Origin: Flaveria trinervia
Taxonomy: Eukaryota > Streptophyta > Magnoliopsida > Asterales > Asteraceae
Assembly (NCBI GenBank): GCA_025506515.1
Contig: CM046456.1
Span: forward strand, 9,824,708 to 9,888,707
DNA length: 64,000 nt
Reading direction: 5' to 3'
Below are positions 23,526 to 34,899 of the stretch, piece by piece. Position numbers and translations under genes: made by a program. The stretch's first letter is position 1. Each line of letters starts with the position of its first letter. Under the pieces are notes generated by a model, which was given only the letters and a program-made list of their open reading frames with translations, did no database searches and was not told where the DNA came from.

Positions 23526-23688
23526 GTGAATGGTTTAATCTCAATGTATATCTTATGTAAAAAGTTCTTGCATACTTGTTTCACTTATATATATTATTAT
23601 AAAATATCAAAAGTTTTTAAATATAAAATAATTAGATCTTTGGTAAGTAATAAACATATATCAAATGTAAAAATAATTTTGAAAAATC

Positions 23689-23689
<1 letters not shown>

Positions 23690-23722
<33 letters not shown>

Positions 23723-23990
23723 GTGTATATATGTATGTATATATATATATGTAATACAAATAATGGAAAAGATCATCAAAATTTGAACTTTAAATAAGTG
23801 AATAAACACAATTTAAAGTTTATGAACTTTGAGTCTAGGCAAACCCTAATTCGAAATTGATAATAATGATAATATATATATATATATGTATATATATAGT
23901 GTATATATGTATGTAGTATATATATGTAATACAAATAATGGAAAAGATCATGAACTTTGAGTCTAGGCAAACCCTAATTCGAAATTGATA
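23690..23990. repeat. TA microsatellites and a duplicated 40-bp segment
   Basis: TA-rich runs at 23688-23752 and 23870-23930 alternate with two copies of a segment beginning GAACTTTGAGTCTAGGCAAA (about 23825-23866 and 23951-23992). The pattern indicates a tandem duplication of about 126 bp containing both. Frames through it are not genes. Confidence 0.75.
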
Positions 23991-23999
23991 AGATTATGG

Positions 24000-24920
24000 A
24001 TGATTGATGATTTTTTGATAAATATATGATGATTAGTAGGTTGTATGAATGCTAGGATACATTGATCTTGCAAAGAATTGATGAATTGATGTAGGTGTTC
24101 ATAGGTTACTAATAATAGTAACTTTATTTCCATGACATGATGATCTAATGATAGATTGATGTTATTGATGTGTTCATGATGATAATTAGATGCTAGATTG
24201 TTGATATGAATGCTAGAAATCTTAAAAAAAAATTGTTGTTCATATCTTGCCAAAAGTGGAAACTTTTGTTCATGATGATTAATGGATTATGATGATTAAG
24301 TATTGTTAATCATGTATAGATGTTGTTATGAGCTCGAGATGGTATAATTGTAATGATTCATGAATACATTGAGTGTTTGATAGATGTTGGAATGTACTTT
24401 CCCAAAAGGGAAACTTTATATGCACAAAGTTTGAAGGATGATAGTTTGAACATGTTTAGGATGTTAGGAGCATGTTAATATGTTCATGGATGAATTCTAA
24501 TATGATGGAACATGTTAAATTAGTTGTATGGGATGTTTGGATAATCATGGGTGATGTTTGGACTTTGATGATCATGTATGACGTTGATGTTGGTTAGTAG
24601 TTAGGACATCATGTTTTGGACTGGAAATTGATTGTTGTGGTGTATGTTGAATTCATTGAACATGGTTAATGAATGCGAATGTGATCACCATACACGTGTG
24701 CGAATCTGAGGCCCCTACTTAGTAGGATTGGTAGGGTTTAGGATGTGAAGTCGTGAGTGGCTTCACATAGCATGTGGTGCATGATTTGATCTTTGTGTGG
24801 CATGTTAGTTATGTTATAACTAGTGGACATGTTAATGTTCTAGATTCGCATGACTTGTATGATACTTGGTTGTATGATGATCTAAGTGATACACCTGGGT
24901 AATATGGCATACATATGATC
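24000..24920 (+). other. Probable upstream part of the GyT 5' LTR
   Basis: The sequence is rich in TGATGA and ATGTTG words and has no coding frame. It runs without a break into the LTR segment that is duplicated at 28487-29506. I infer that it belongs to the same long LTR, but I could not find the TG start or a target duplication, so the left border is unknown. Confidence 0.4.
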
Positions 24921-25948
24921 CATTTGAATGTTAACCATGTATGATATATGTGTATGATTGCTTGAATGGTTTACAACACATAAAGTCACCAACGGGTCAA
25001 ACGGGTCAACTGGGTCAAACGTGTCTATTTTTATGAAACCTTGAGTCCTTGGTTGTAGTGTACTTAGGGTTTCACATGTTCTCTATTTACACGTACTCAT
25101 GTACTTATATGATCTAGGTAACATCTGAAGGTTGTCTGTCCATTCTGTCTGTCAAGTAAAACTCTAAGTGTCTATCACGCATATCAGGTGAGTTAATGCC
25201 CCACTCTTTACTTAATCTTTTTTGGGGGAGATAGCATACTAATAAACTACAAATGCTTTCTATATTCAATTTGTGTATAATATTAATATAGTGTTGATAT
25301 CATGGAAAAGTCCTCACACTTTCGAATTGTTAATATTGAATAGCGGGGAAATTTAGGTAGTACTACTGGGTCTGACGAGCCCCACCTGTGTGACTCGAGG
25401 TCAACCGAGTGCAAGTTGTCCTATTGAATATTGTCATGACCTGTTAAGTCGTGACAGGAGGCAACAACGTAACACAGTCAGCTTCAATTGCGAAACTATG
25501 AGTTAATATTTATTGTTAATGTACTAGCTATCTGTTACAATGCACTACTTTTATATCTTTATTATTAAACTGCTTATGTTTGAATATCACTCTTGAACTC
25601 ACCAACCATTGTGTTGACATTTTAGTATGCTATTCTCAGGTTTAGCTTGCTTGCCCTTAGGAGCACTACATGGTTTCACTTGCATTCTAAGACTCGGTCT
25701 TCAAAACATTTTTACTGTTTATAATGGTTAATGTTTACTCTTTTGGGTTGGCGTATGTTTTGCCATAGTATACATTTTTATTTCTTTGGGTTGTTTTACA
25801 AAATGCTTCCACACAGTTTAAAGTTATACTTGGTTGATTTTATTTTAATTATGGCATATAGAGTCGTTTTGAGTAACTATTGACTGTGATCCTAGTTTGT
25901 TCACACGCCTCGCGGTAAAACTCCGCACGTGGATTTTGAGGTGTGACA
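24921..25948 (+). repeat. GyT 5' LTR, 3' portion
   Basis: From TTTGAATGTTAACCATG to GAGGTGTGACA this stretch is repeated, nearly identical, at 28487-29506. It ends in CA directly before a primer binding site, which fixes its right border. It contains GGGTCAAACGGGTCAACTGG, a run of GGGTCAA words. Confidence 0.85.
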
Positions 25949-25951
25949 AAT

Positions 25952-25964
25952 TGGTATTAGAGCC
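25952..25964 (+). other. GyT primer binding site
   Basis: TGGTATTAGAGCC lies three bases after the LTR end. It differs from the initiator tRNA-Met complement by one base (C to T). Confidence 0.8.
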
Positions 25965-26030
25965 ATTGGTTATAGGGAACTAGGTTGCATACACACTAGA
26001 CTATAACCGCACACTGTTAGTTAGTTACCT

Positions 26031-27577
26031 GTGCCTTATTCTCATCTACTGTATACTCATTGGCATAAACGTCACACTCTTTGCAGCCTGGCATCGTCAT
26101 TGAGAGCTCCGGGTAAGCGACCTGAATCACCTTCACGATCGGAATCCCCACCTCCCGCACCTGTACCTGACAATGGATTCGATTGGCCCCGACTAGCTTA
26201 TCCTCGAGAGGAGATTGACTGGGATCAACCTTTTGCACTGATGGAGCGTGACCCTCCACGAGACTGAAGTTTCTATCCCAGATTCGTTGATCATATTATG
26301 TATAGGGAGCGTGTACCTGTTCCAAGGCCCAGGACTAGGAACAACGCCGACCAACCAATGTCTTCACTCCCACGAACGGTGCAGTCCAACGAGCAACTGA
26401 TTGCTGCACTGGTGGCTGCACTAGACACTGAGCATCATCGAGTCAGGCGGCTCACGGGTGATGTCTGTACACTGCAGCATGAGGTGTACAAACTAAGACA
26501 CCGAATGGATGAACTCGAGGAGCAACACGGGAAGACCCTAAACGGGTGTCATCACATGGAAGAAGGTTTCATAGCACTTAGAGGACGTGTTACTGCTCGT
26601 GAACAGCGGGACGCAATAGCCGATAATAGGATTGCTATCTTAGAAGCCCAATTGGCAGCGCCTTAGATTGCTATAGCTCCTGCTCCTGCAGCAAACTCTG
26701 AGGATGAGGATCTCGAGGAGGAACCCGAGGGGGGAGGAACCAGTGGAGATGGAAGATGATAGTGAAATATGCCACCAGGACTCTAGAAGGTGCCGCTCTG
26801 TCTTGGTGGAACGCGCAAGTCCAGATACTAGGACAAGTGATGGAGAATGACTGAGGAGTACTGTCCTCGCAATGAAGTGCAGAAGCTAGAGATGGAGTTC
26901 TGGCAACTGAAGATGCAGGGCTCAAAATCAAGGCCTACACCACCAGAACCCATGAACTAGCAACTTTATGCCCGGGAATGGTGAATGAGATGCATAAGAG
27001 GGTGGAGCATTACATACGGGGATTAGTACTCGAAATTCAAAGTATGGTAACTTCTTCCAACCCAAGCACAATTCAGCAAGCCATCCAGTTAGCTCATAAG
27101 CTAACTGACCAAGCCGTGGAGCAAGGACGTCTACCCAAGCGGGGCGCTGTGGCAAGCGTGCCCGACAACAAAAGAAACTGGGATAGTGCCAACAACACCA
27201 AATCATCATCATCTTCTAGCGGTCAACCTCAACCTCAACAGCAACAACAGCTAGCTCAGCAACAAAAGCTAGCTCAGCAACAACAGCTAGCTCAGCAACA
27301 ACGGAGGTTCGACAATAACCGTAACTTCAACCAAATGGCTGCAAATAATCAAGGACCCAGTGGTTATGGTGGTAGACATCCGAAGTGCACTCGGTGTAAT
27401 TACCATCATGTGGGAAGGTGTGATAACTTCAAATGTCAATGCTGTGGTAAAATTGGACACGCTGTTAAGGATTGTCATGGTGAATTGATAAGAAGGCCAC
27501 AACAACCTCAGGAAACTCCCAAAGGTTGTTTGAATGTGGGAAAGAAGGGCATTACAGGCGAAACTACCCACAACTAA
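26031..27577 (+). pseudogene. GyT gag, broken
   Basis: Gag forms the virus-like particle of the element. Frames at 26031-26267, 26298-26666 and 26978-27577 give, in order, a proline-rich N-terminus, a helical segment with a coiled-coil look, and the capsid end followed by the nucleocapsid. Between them, 26760-26980 still shows capsid words such as ALSWWNAQ and EEYCPRNEVQKLEMEFW, but in shifting frames. A glutamine-rich stretch (QQQQQLAQQQ) precedes two zinc knuckles, CTRCNYHHVGRC and CQCCGKIGHAVKDC. A third knuckle continues in the next frame. The capsid is shorter than in Tekay-type relatives, so internal deletions are likely. Confidence 0.85.
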
Positions 27578-28347
27578 GGAGAAATGGTAATGGCAACAAC
27601 GGCAATGGTCACAACAACAACGGTAATAACAACAACGATGGCAATGGTACTGTTAATGGCGGCAAAAAAGATGGAGCCAAAGGGAGAGCCTTCGTCATTA
27701 GCTCAGGTGAGGCTCTAAATGATCCCACAACTGTTACTGGTAGGTTCTCTGTTAATGGTTGTTTTGCTACGGTACTATTCGATACTGGAGCCGATAGGAG
27801 TTTCGTGTCCTTAAAGTTCTGTAGTCTTTTAAGTGATATACCCTCTGCTTTAGAATCTAAATACACTGTGGAATTAGCCGACGGTAAACAAATCCATGTA
27901 ACGCATATCCTTAAAGACTGTAAGATAGAACTTGCTTGTCATACTTTCGCTATAGATCTTATGCCTGTTATGCTGGGGAGTTTTGATGTTGTGATAGGCA
28001 TGGATTGGCTCTCTAGCAAGCAAGCGGAAGTCATATGTCATGAGAAGATCATACGAATCCCTGCTGGTGACAAAATCCTTACCGTCAGAGGTGATAGGAG
28101 TGGTGCTGTGATAGGCATCATCTCATACATGAAAGCCCAAAAGTTATTACAAAAGGGTCGTGTGGCTATTCTAGCACTCGTAACCGATAAGCAAGCAAAA
28201 GAAAGGAGAATGGAGGATATTCCCATAATGCGCGATTTTCCAGAGGTGTTTCCAGAGGATCTTCCTAGATTACCACCTCACCGCCAAGTGGAATTCCAGA
28301 CTGAGTTGACTCCCGGCGCAACCCCGATTGCTAGGGCACCTTATTGA
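27526..28347 (+). pseudogene. GyT protease and start of reverse transcriptase, truncated
   Basis: The frame starts in the third zinc knuckle (CGKEGHYRRNYP, with the last cysteine changed to tyrosine), then an asparagine/glycine-rich linker, then a retroviral-type aspartic protease with the active site LFDTGADRSF at about 27775-27804. It continues into the start of RT with FPEVFPEDLPRLPP and TPIARAPY. A TGA stop at 28345-28347 replaces the arginine expected next (CGA to TGA, typical of methylated CpG decay). After the stop the same frame goes on with RPSTSPWGAPVLFVKKKDG until the sequence jumps into LTR at about 28487. The catalytic YxDD of RT, RNase H and integrase are missing. Confidence 0.9.
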
Positions 28348-28486
28348 TTAGCACCGAACAAACTACAAGAGTTGTCATCACAACTTCAGGAGCTTTTAGA
28401 TAAGGGTTTTATTCGACCTAGCACATCACCTTGGGGAGCTCCTGTTCTTTTTGTTAAGAAGAAGGATGGCATCGATTGCTGTATGA

Positions 28487-29506
28487 TTGATTTGAATGTT
28501 AACCATGTATGATATATGTGTATGATTGCTTGAATGGTTTACAACACATAAAGTCACCAACGGGTCAAACGGGTCAACTGGGTCAAAGGTGTCTGTTTTT
28601 CTGAAACCTTGAGTCCTTGGTTGTAGTGTACTTAGGGTTTCATATGTTCTATGTTTACACGTACTCATATACTTATATGATCTAGGTAACCTCTGAAGGT
28701 TGTCTGTCCATTCTGTCTGTCAAGTAAAACTCTAAGTGTCTATCACGCATATCAGGTGAGTTAATGCCCCACTCTTTACTTAATCTCTTTTGGGGGAGAT
28801 AGCATACCGGTAAACTACAAACGCTTTATATATTCAAGTTGTGTATAATATTAATATAGTGTTGATATCATGGAAAAGTCCTCACACTTTCGAATGGTTA
28901 ATATTGAATAGCGGGGAAATTTGGGTAGTACTATTGGGTCTGATGAGCCCCACCTGTGTGACTCGAGGTCAACCGGGTGCAATTTGTCCTATTAAACATT
29001 GTCACGACCTGTTAAGTCGTGACAAGAGGCAACAACGTAACACAGTCAGCTTCAATTGTGAAATCACTATGAGTTAATATTTATTGTTAATGTACTAGCT
29101 ATCTGTTACAATGCACTACTTTTATATCTCTATTACTAAACTGCTTATGTTTGAATATCACTCTTGAAGTCACCAACCATTGTGTTGACATTTTAGTATG
29201 CTATTCTCAGGTCATTAGCTTGCTTGCCCTTAGGAGCACTACATGGTTTCACTTGCATCCTAAGACTCGGTCTTCAAGACATCTTTACTGTTTATAATGG
29301 TTAATGTTTACTCTTTTGGGTTGGCGCATGTTTTGCCACAGTATACATTTTTATTTCTTTGGGTTGTTTTACAAAACGCTTCCGCATAGTTTAAAGTTAT
29401 ACTTTGGTTGATTTTATTTTAATTATGGCATATAGAGTCGTTCCGAGTAACTATTGACTGTGATCCTGGTTTGTTCACATGCCTCGTGGATTTTGAGGGT
29501 GTGACA
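28487..29506 (+). repeat. GyT 3' LTR, 3' portion, fused to RT
   Basis: The RT coding sequence changes within the word ATTTGAATGTTAACC into LTR sequence that matches 24921-25948. The junction word exists in the LTR and may have been shared by the RT sequence, so a deletion between short matching words removed most of pol and the first part of this LTR. The right end is GTGTGACA at 29506. Confidence 0.85.
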
Positions 29507-29871
29507 TTTTAAGCTTTGATCCATAATTATCACTTAGATCTTATCATGTGTAAGTCACCATTAATGACTTCCCATTAGGTTATACTAAGGAAAAATTATA
29601 AGTTTGCCAAACCTGAATCCTAAAGTGGGTTGGTCTTTCTCTAAAATTGTTAAAAACTCAAACTTTTATTTCATTCATATAAGTATTTCTTAAATCAATT
29701 CATAAATTAATTTACTTTTCAATTTTTAGTTCTCTTAGTTTAATCGTTGCTAGCACTTTCTTGTGATTCCCTGTGGATTCGACACCCTTCTTACCCTTTA
29801 CTATTAAGGGTGATTAAGGACTCTTTAATATATATTTTGACCGACCACACGACATCGATCAAAATGGCGTC
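29507..29871 (+). mobile_element. Athila-like LTR, 3' end
   Basis: The stretch ends with CCCTGTGGATTCGACACCC, a T-rich segment and ATCGATCA, the characteristic 3' end of Athila-group LTRs, directly before the tRNA-Asp type primer site. The upstream part is cut off at the GyT border. Confidence 0.75.
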
Positions 29872-29874
29872 GTT

Positions 29875-29892
29875 GCCGGGGAATCTTTGCGC
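29875..29892 (+). other. Athila-like primer binding site (tRNA-Asp type)
   Basis: TGGCGTCGTTGCCGGGGA differs at one position from the TGGCGCCGTTGCCGGGGA typical of Athila elements. Confidence 0.85.
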
Positions 29893-30056
29893 TTAGTGTT
29901 AGTAATAGTTGTATCTTTTCTTAAAAAATATAAAAAAACAAAAATATTTTCTTTTTCTCATTTTTAGTTTAATTTTTCTTTTTGTCGTTCGGAATTACAC
30001 GTGTATTTGATTTTTGTTTGCAGGCTTAGTATAATCTCAAGAATTTTAATATTACC

Positions 30057-30940
30057 ATGGATTGCAACTGGGATAATGATCCATGTATGTATTGCGGAAG
30101 CCTTTTATCATTGGGTTCAAGATTGTCCATTATTCGAGAGAAAATATGGAAACATTGAAAGAAGATGTGCTGAATAGAGGCGACATATGGGATATGTGAG
30201 GGCAAACTATGAATATAAAGAAACCCTCTCATATTATCCACACTATGAAGCACCTCCACCATCAAATTATCAAGAATATTATCATCCAGACATAGAATAC
30301 AAATATGCCCAACAATAGGATGTCAACCACTATGAACCCAAGATGTCACATTTATCAAGTTACCAAGAGGAGTATGATGACTACTATCCTGAATATCCTC
30401 AAGTGTTATACGAGAAGCGCCAAGGTTCAATGAACTCTAACCATGATAAAATCTTGAACATGTTGATAGAAATTAAAAAAATGATAAAGAAAGAGATAAA
30501 ACACTCAAGGTATTGGTTAAGCAAGTTGGCCAACTGGTGGAGGATATGACTCAACTAAGACAAGAGCGATATGAATTGGATAAGGATACTGTGATTGATA
30601 GTGATGCGTTTGAAGAAGTTACAGAACTTCAAGAGAAGGAATATGTATGCTTAAAGTTTATAGAAGACATAACACCTTTAGATGAGCCAAAGCCTTAAAA
30701 TAATCCAAGTTCATCCTCATCCTTCTCCCGTGCTTATCATTCCAACAAACAAAGTTGGAAAAGAGGGTTTGAGGACAAAGAAAAAGAGGTGACATTACAA
30801 GACATTGGACAAATCATCATAAAGTGGCTCCGCACCAAATATTCAATTGACTTGCCGATTATTGGAAAGAAACTACGAAACTGGCATGTCAACTACCGAG
30901 AGTTTATCGGGAATTCGGTAGGCAAATGTGCACTTAAGCC
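30057..30940 (+). pseudogene. Short gag-like frame of an Athila-type non-autonomous element
   Basis: Starting near ATGGATTGCAACTGGG, frames joined by small shifts give CMYCG and, one frame over, YHWVQDC, which together look like one CCHC zinc knuckle. A tyrosine-rich stretch (SSYQEEYDDYYPEYPQ) and a helical stretch (EIKKMIKKE, then KQVGQLVEDMTQLRQERYEL) follow. Stops at about 30318 and 30696 interrupt it. No protease, RT or integrase is present. The product would be a small nucleic-acid-binding protein at best. Confidence 0.5.
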
Positions 30941-31700
30941 ACCGTAACAAATATCAGGTACGGTCTGGCTGAAGACCTAAAACTTAGCGCTACTTGGGAG
31001 GCAACCCAAGGCATTTTGTGTTTTTATTAAAATTTTCTTGTTTATTTATAATTTTATTTTACTTAAGAACTTTGTGGGTGTGTTTACTAGAAACCCTCAC
31101 GAGACTACACTCGTCCACCCGAATCTACCGGATGGTTTAAAAGGCTTGTTGCATATGCTAAATGCAACCGTGATTCCTACGAAAGTGAGTTTAGGACTTT
31201 TGTCAAAGTGATTTTTTTTCTATTTATTAAAAAAGTTAACTATTTTTAATCAAATTTTCACTTAAAAGATGCATTGAAGACAACGCAATGCTTTAAGTGT
31301 GAGGAAGTGAATGCATTATTGATTTAAATGTAAGGTGCTAATCATGAAGTGAGAACTTTGGTTCTACACGGGATTTAGTATGTTTTGTAGATTAGTGGAC
31401 GAGACGTTGAAGATCACTAGTACAATTGAAGATCTTGTCATAAATATATAACCAGGTGCATTAGTTTCCTTTATTAATTGTTAAAAATAGTTAATTTGTA
31501 GTTAATTTTAATTTTTGGTTATTAATGGTGAGTCCCCTGCTAATTGTAAATGATTTGAGAATGTGATAAGATTGGGTTTGATCTTAAATTTCTCTTGTTC
31601 TCACACTAATAGTAACATTTAGTTAGTACATTAGGGGCAATGTACATCTTAAGTGTGGGGATGAGGGGACTTATGAAGAATTAACAAAAAAATTAACATC
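30941..31700 (+). mobile_element. Athila-type 3' untranslated region
   Basis: It contains TTAGCGCTACTTGGGAGGCA at about 30985-31004, a word conserved in the region after pol in Athila/Ogre-type elements, and the purine-rich AAGTGTGGGGATGAGGGG at 31651-31668, which resembles the tract before their 3' LTR. No 3' LTR is recognisable after it. Confidence 0.6.
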
Positions 31701-31805
31701 CCGTCAAGCTTTAATTTTTACAAAAGTTTTCTAGTAAAGTTTAGTGTGTTTATGAAATCAGAATTTTTAATATAAGTCACTTGTGAGATAAAGTAGTTGT
31801 TAATG
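31701..31805. other. Short stretch, nothing recognised
   Basis: This is AT-rich sequence between the Athila-type 3' region and the copia remnant CoC. It probably contains the junction between them. Confidence 0.4.
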
Positions 31806-32936
31806 TTAACAACTACTACCCCACAGAAACACATATCCGAAAGTACTCTTTCTTTCTTCAAGATCACCTGCAAAATCACTATTAATAAGTATATTCAGCA
31901 ACCCATCTCCTTCTTTTTCATACCAAATTTCATATAAGAAAGCCGACTTAACATCCATCTGATTTATCGTCGAACCTCATTGAGCAACTATTGCAAGCAT
32001 CAGCCTTTTGGTATCCATTCTCGCACTAGAGCATACACTTCCGTGTAATAAATCCCATGTTTCTGAGTGTTACCCTTTGCAACCAAACGAGCCTTATGCT
32101 TACTAATTTCTCCTTGTTCATTAAACTTTGTTTTGTAAACCCACTTGACCCCAATGCATTTGGCCCCTCTTAGAAGTTCAATCAACTGCCAAGTTTTGTT
32201 CCTTTCTATTGCTTGTATTTCCACATCCATTACCGCCTTTCACTTATCTTCCTCCGAGGCTTCTTCGAAAGTAATTAGGTCCTGTAAGTTGTCTTGAATA
32301 GTAGTTAACTCGTCTTCCAACAGTCTTCTGCCATTAGTCTCATAGTCCCTCAAATAACTTGGCGGTCTACATAACAATCCATCTCTGGTTGATATCATGG
32401 ACTGTTCTTGATTGAGAAGGTTAGCATGTTGCACTACTTTATTTTGACCACCCTCAATGGCAAGCATTTCTGCATTTGAAAAGACATCGACAGAACCATC
32501 ATCACCCTAAGTCAAAACATCTTGACCCTGTTGAGACCTTGTTTCTTCGTAATCCTATGACTTTCCTTCCTCGAACACGACATCTTTGTTGATCGTTATG
32601 TTCATCGTGATTGGATTAAGTAACAACTACTCCTTCAATTATTCACTAACTACCATGTGAAGACAAGTGATACTCTTGTCATCCAATTGCTATGCCTTTC
32701 CTTTGGGATGTGCACATGTGCGATGCAACCTAAGTTCTAAAGTGCTCCACAGATGGTTTTGTTCCACACTAGGCTTCATGATGGTTTTTGTCTAAGAACG
32801 CGTTTGTTGGTCTTCGATTAAGGATATGGATGGTCCACATAACAACGTCTGCCCAAAGAACCATGGGCATCTTCTTTGCTGCCAATAGAGTGACTACCAT
32901 ATTCATTACCGTTCTATTCTTTTGCTCGGCCACGCT
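31806..32936 (-). pseudogene. CoC: Ty1/copia pol remnant, RT/RNase H and integrase end
   Basis: On the minus strand the order is integrase C-terminal part (32975 down to about 32700: SVAEQKNRTVMNMV, RRPTNAF), a degenerate linker (32467-32240), the RT start (32230-32000: NKTWQL, GVKWVYKTKFNEQGEISKHK, KARLVAKG), and then near 31960-31830 the RT word QMDVKSAFLYE followed after about 20 residues by the RNase H word AGDLEERKSTFGYVF. Most of RT, including the YxDD site, is therefore deleted. The integrase continues beyond the GyB insertion at 50841. Confidence 0.85.
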
Positions 32937-32941
32937 GTTCT

Positions 32942-34180
32942 TGTAACATCCGTCAATTTCCAAGTTAAAACTCATTTTTTTAGTTTTGTTATAAAATTAT
33001 AATAATAATTGAAATGGACCAAATGTATTAAATTTACAATTTATATTGTGAATTATATAATTGTTAATCATCTAAAGAACTTGTAATTTTTTATAAAGTT
33101 AAGGTGAATAATCATTTCACAATAAATATTTAAGTGGAGAAGACTTATTAAAAATTTATAAAGTTATTAAATGAATAAAGATTTACTAATTATTATAAAC
33201 TCTAATTATTGAAAATAAATAATCAAATAATAAAGCTTACAAGATTTATAAATATTAACAAATAATTGATTTGGTTTATCATTCAAATGGGTTTTATAAA
33301 GTTTAGGGGTGAAGTGGTATTTTTAATACTTGAAATATAGTTTATTACATAAAATAATAAAGACTTAAAACTTCAGGGACTAATTGTGTAAATTCAAAAT
33401 GAACCCAAACCCCACCCTCGTTACCCTCGATTTTCCGGCAGAGCTCCGGCCGGAGTCGCCTCATAACCATCAATTTTGGGCGATCCTTTTTACTAAAAAC
33501 CGTCTCAAATCATTTTGGAACACGATTCGAACCTTAACGTATCAATTAACCACATTTAAACACCTGTTTCTTGTCTAATCGATTACATAACCGACTCACA
33601 TTAAACTCTCTAGCCGCTCAAGCATTTACACATCATAATAACCTAATTAAACCAACCCGAATGATCATCTATCATTCACTAATCGTATACAACCTTCAAT
33701 TCCATCTAAAACACAACACACATCACATACAACCATCATCATCATCCATGACCTGCAACTCATACGGGACCCATGATCAAAGCAATAAGGGTTTTGAACA
33801 TCCCCATCCTTAGGAGCTTCGCGTTAAGTTAATTTGATTATCATCATCATTTGCATATCGGATCGGACTCAAATCGATCGCTTCTATCTTTTAACTGTAC
33901 ATCATCAAATCGATCTTATTCAGGTAATATAAGACATATAAATACTCGATTTGGTGTGGGGAACAAAAGCCCTATGTTTAATTTGTTAATCGACCTCGAT
34001 TTATATTCAATTTGGATCAAAATCAAGTTAGGTTCTTATGAATTTGGGGATTATTTAAAAAAGATTCTTATAATTTATTATGTTTTTAAAACATGACTTG
34101 GGCTTTAGCCCACCGGTTATCACCTTATACAAATGCAGAAGAGGTCCCGGGTTTGAACCCCGGGCACCCTCAACTCATTT
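32942..34180 (+). repeat. GyB 5' LTR, first part
   Basis: It starts TGTAACATCCGTC and matches 48119-49365 closely. It ends a few bases after the tRNA-like module at the junction with CoA. The corresponding stretch 49366-50615 of the 3' LTR is missing here, together with the first 117 bp of the CoA LTR, so a deletion removed the original CoA insertion border. Confidence 0.85.
34099..34170 (+). other. tRNA-like module in the GyB 5' LTR
   Basis: TAGCCCACCGGT fits a Pol III A box. GGTTTGAACCC within the stem GTCCCGGG/CCCGGGCACC fits a B box with T-arm (one base, C to T, away from GGTTCGAACCC). Spacing is about 40 bp, as in tRNAs. A CTTTAGCCCA start and no matching acceptor stem argue against a true tRNA gene. 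Confidence 0.7.
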
Positions 34181-34773
34181 TAGAGAGAAAAAGTTTTCTA
34201 CAAAGAGAATGTTTTCATTCACGCACACGCTTCACTACAAGAAATTAGGTCAACATTCCTTTTATAAAGGAATGTGACATCAGCTGACATCACTTGATAG
34301 TGACAGCTAACTGAATTATACAAAAAACTGAAAGTAAACTAAACTACTGAAGATGTCCACAACAACTGAGGACACCTTCACAAAAAGCTAAGTACAAGCT
34401 AACATTACTATTGAAGTTATAACATCTAAAGTGTAAACACTTAAGATGTTTTACATAATATAAAACTACTGATTACAAACTACTGAAAAGTAAACCATCA
34501 CAATTACTGAAAAGAACTACTTCAGCTGTTGTGACAACTTCTGAAAACTTTGTCTTCAGACTTTGTCTTCAGACTTTGTCTTCAGCTGTGTCTTCAGACT
34601 TTGTCTTCAGTCTTTGTCTTCAGTCTTTGTCTTCAGACTTTGTCTTCAGCAGTTGTCTTCAGCAGTTGTCTTCAGACTTTGTCTTCAGACTTTGTAGACC
34701 ACTTCAGTTGTTTTGATGTCTGTGGGACTTAAAGGTTTTTCTAATCTGGCTCATTGGTTCTTTTGGTCCAACA
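34181..34773 (-). repeat. CoA 3' LTR (left end), truncated
   Basis: It matches the right LTR from 45326 on and lacks the 117 bp at its left. It ends in CAACA at 34773 next to the purine tract. It carries the palindromic TATA region at 34254-34274, AACTACTGAAG-like motifs and only about 11 copies of the 13-bp GACTTTGTCTTCA unit (34553-34697). Confidence 0.9.
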
Positions 34774-34899
34774 AACTCCCCCTGAACCAATGCAGCCAAA
34801 ACCTTAAAGATTATTGAAGACCCACTTATTGGCAGAAACATTTTCTGGATCAGCTCAGAAATCTCCAAATTAAGCTCAGGCCGGGGAAGAGGTTTCAGA

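Noticed and set aside
33571..34096. Frames at 33571-33813 and 33851-34096 that are conserved at 48747-48974 and 49028-49219
   Set aside because: They are conserved only because the two GyB LTRs are copies of each other. No domain is recognisable.
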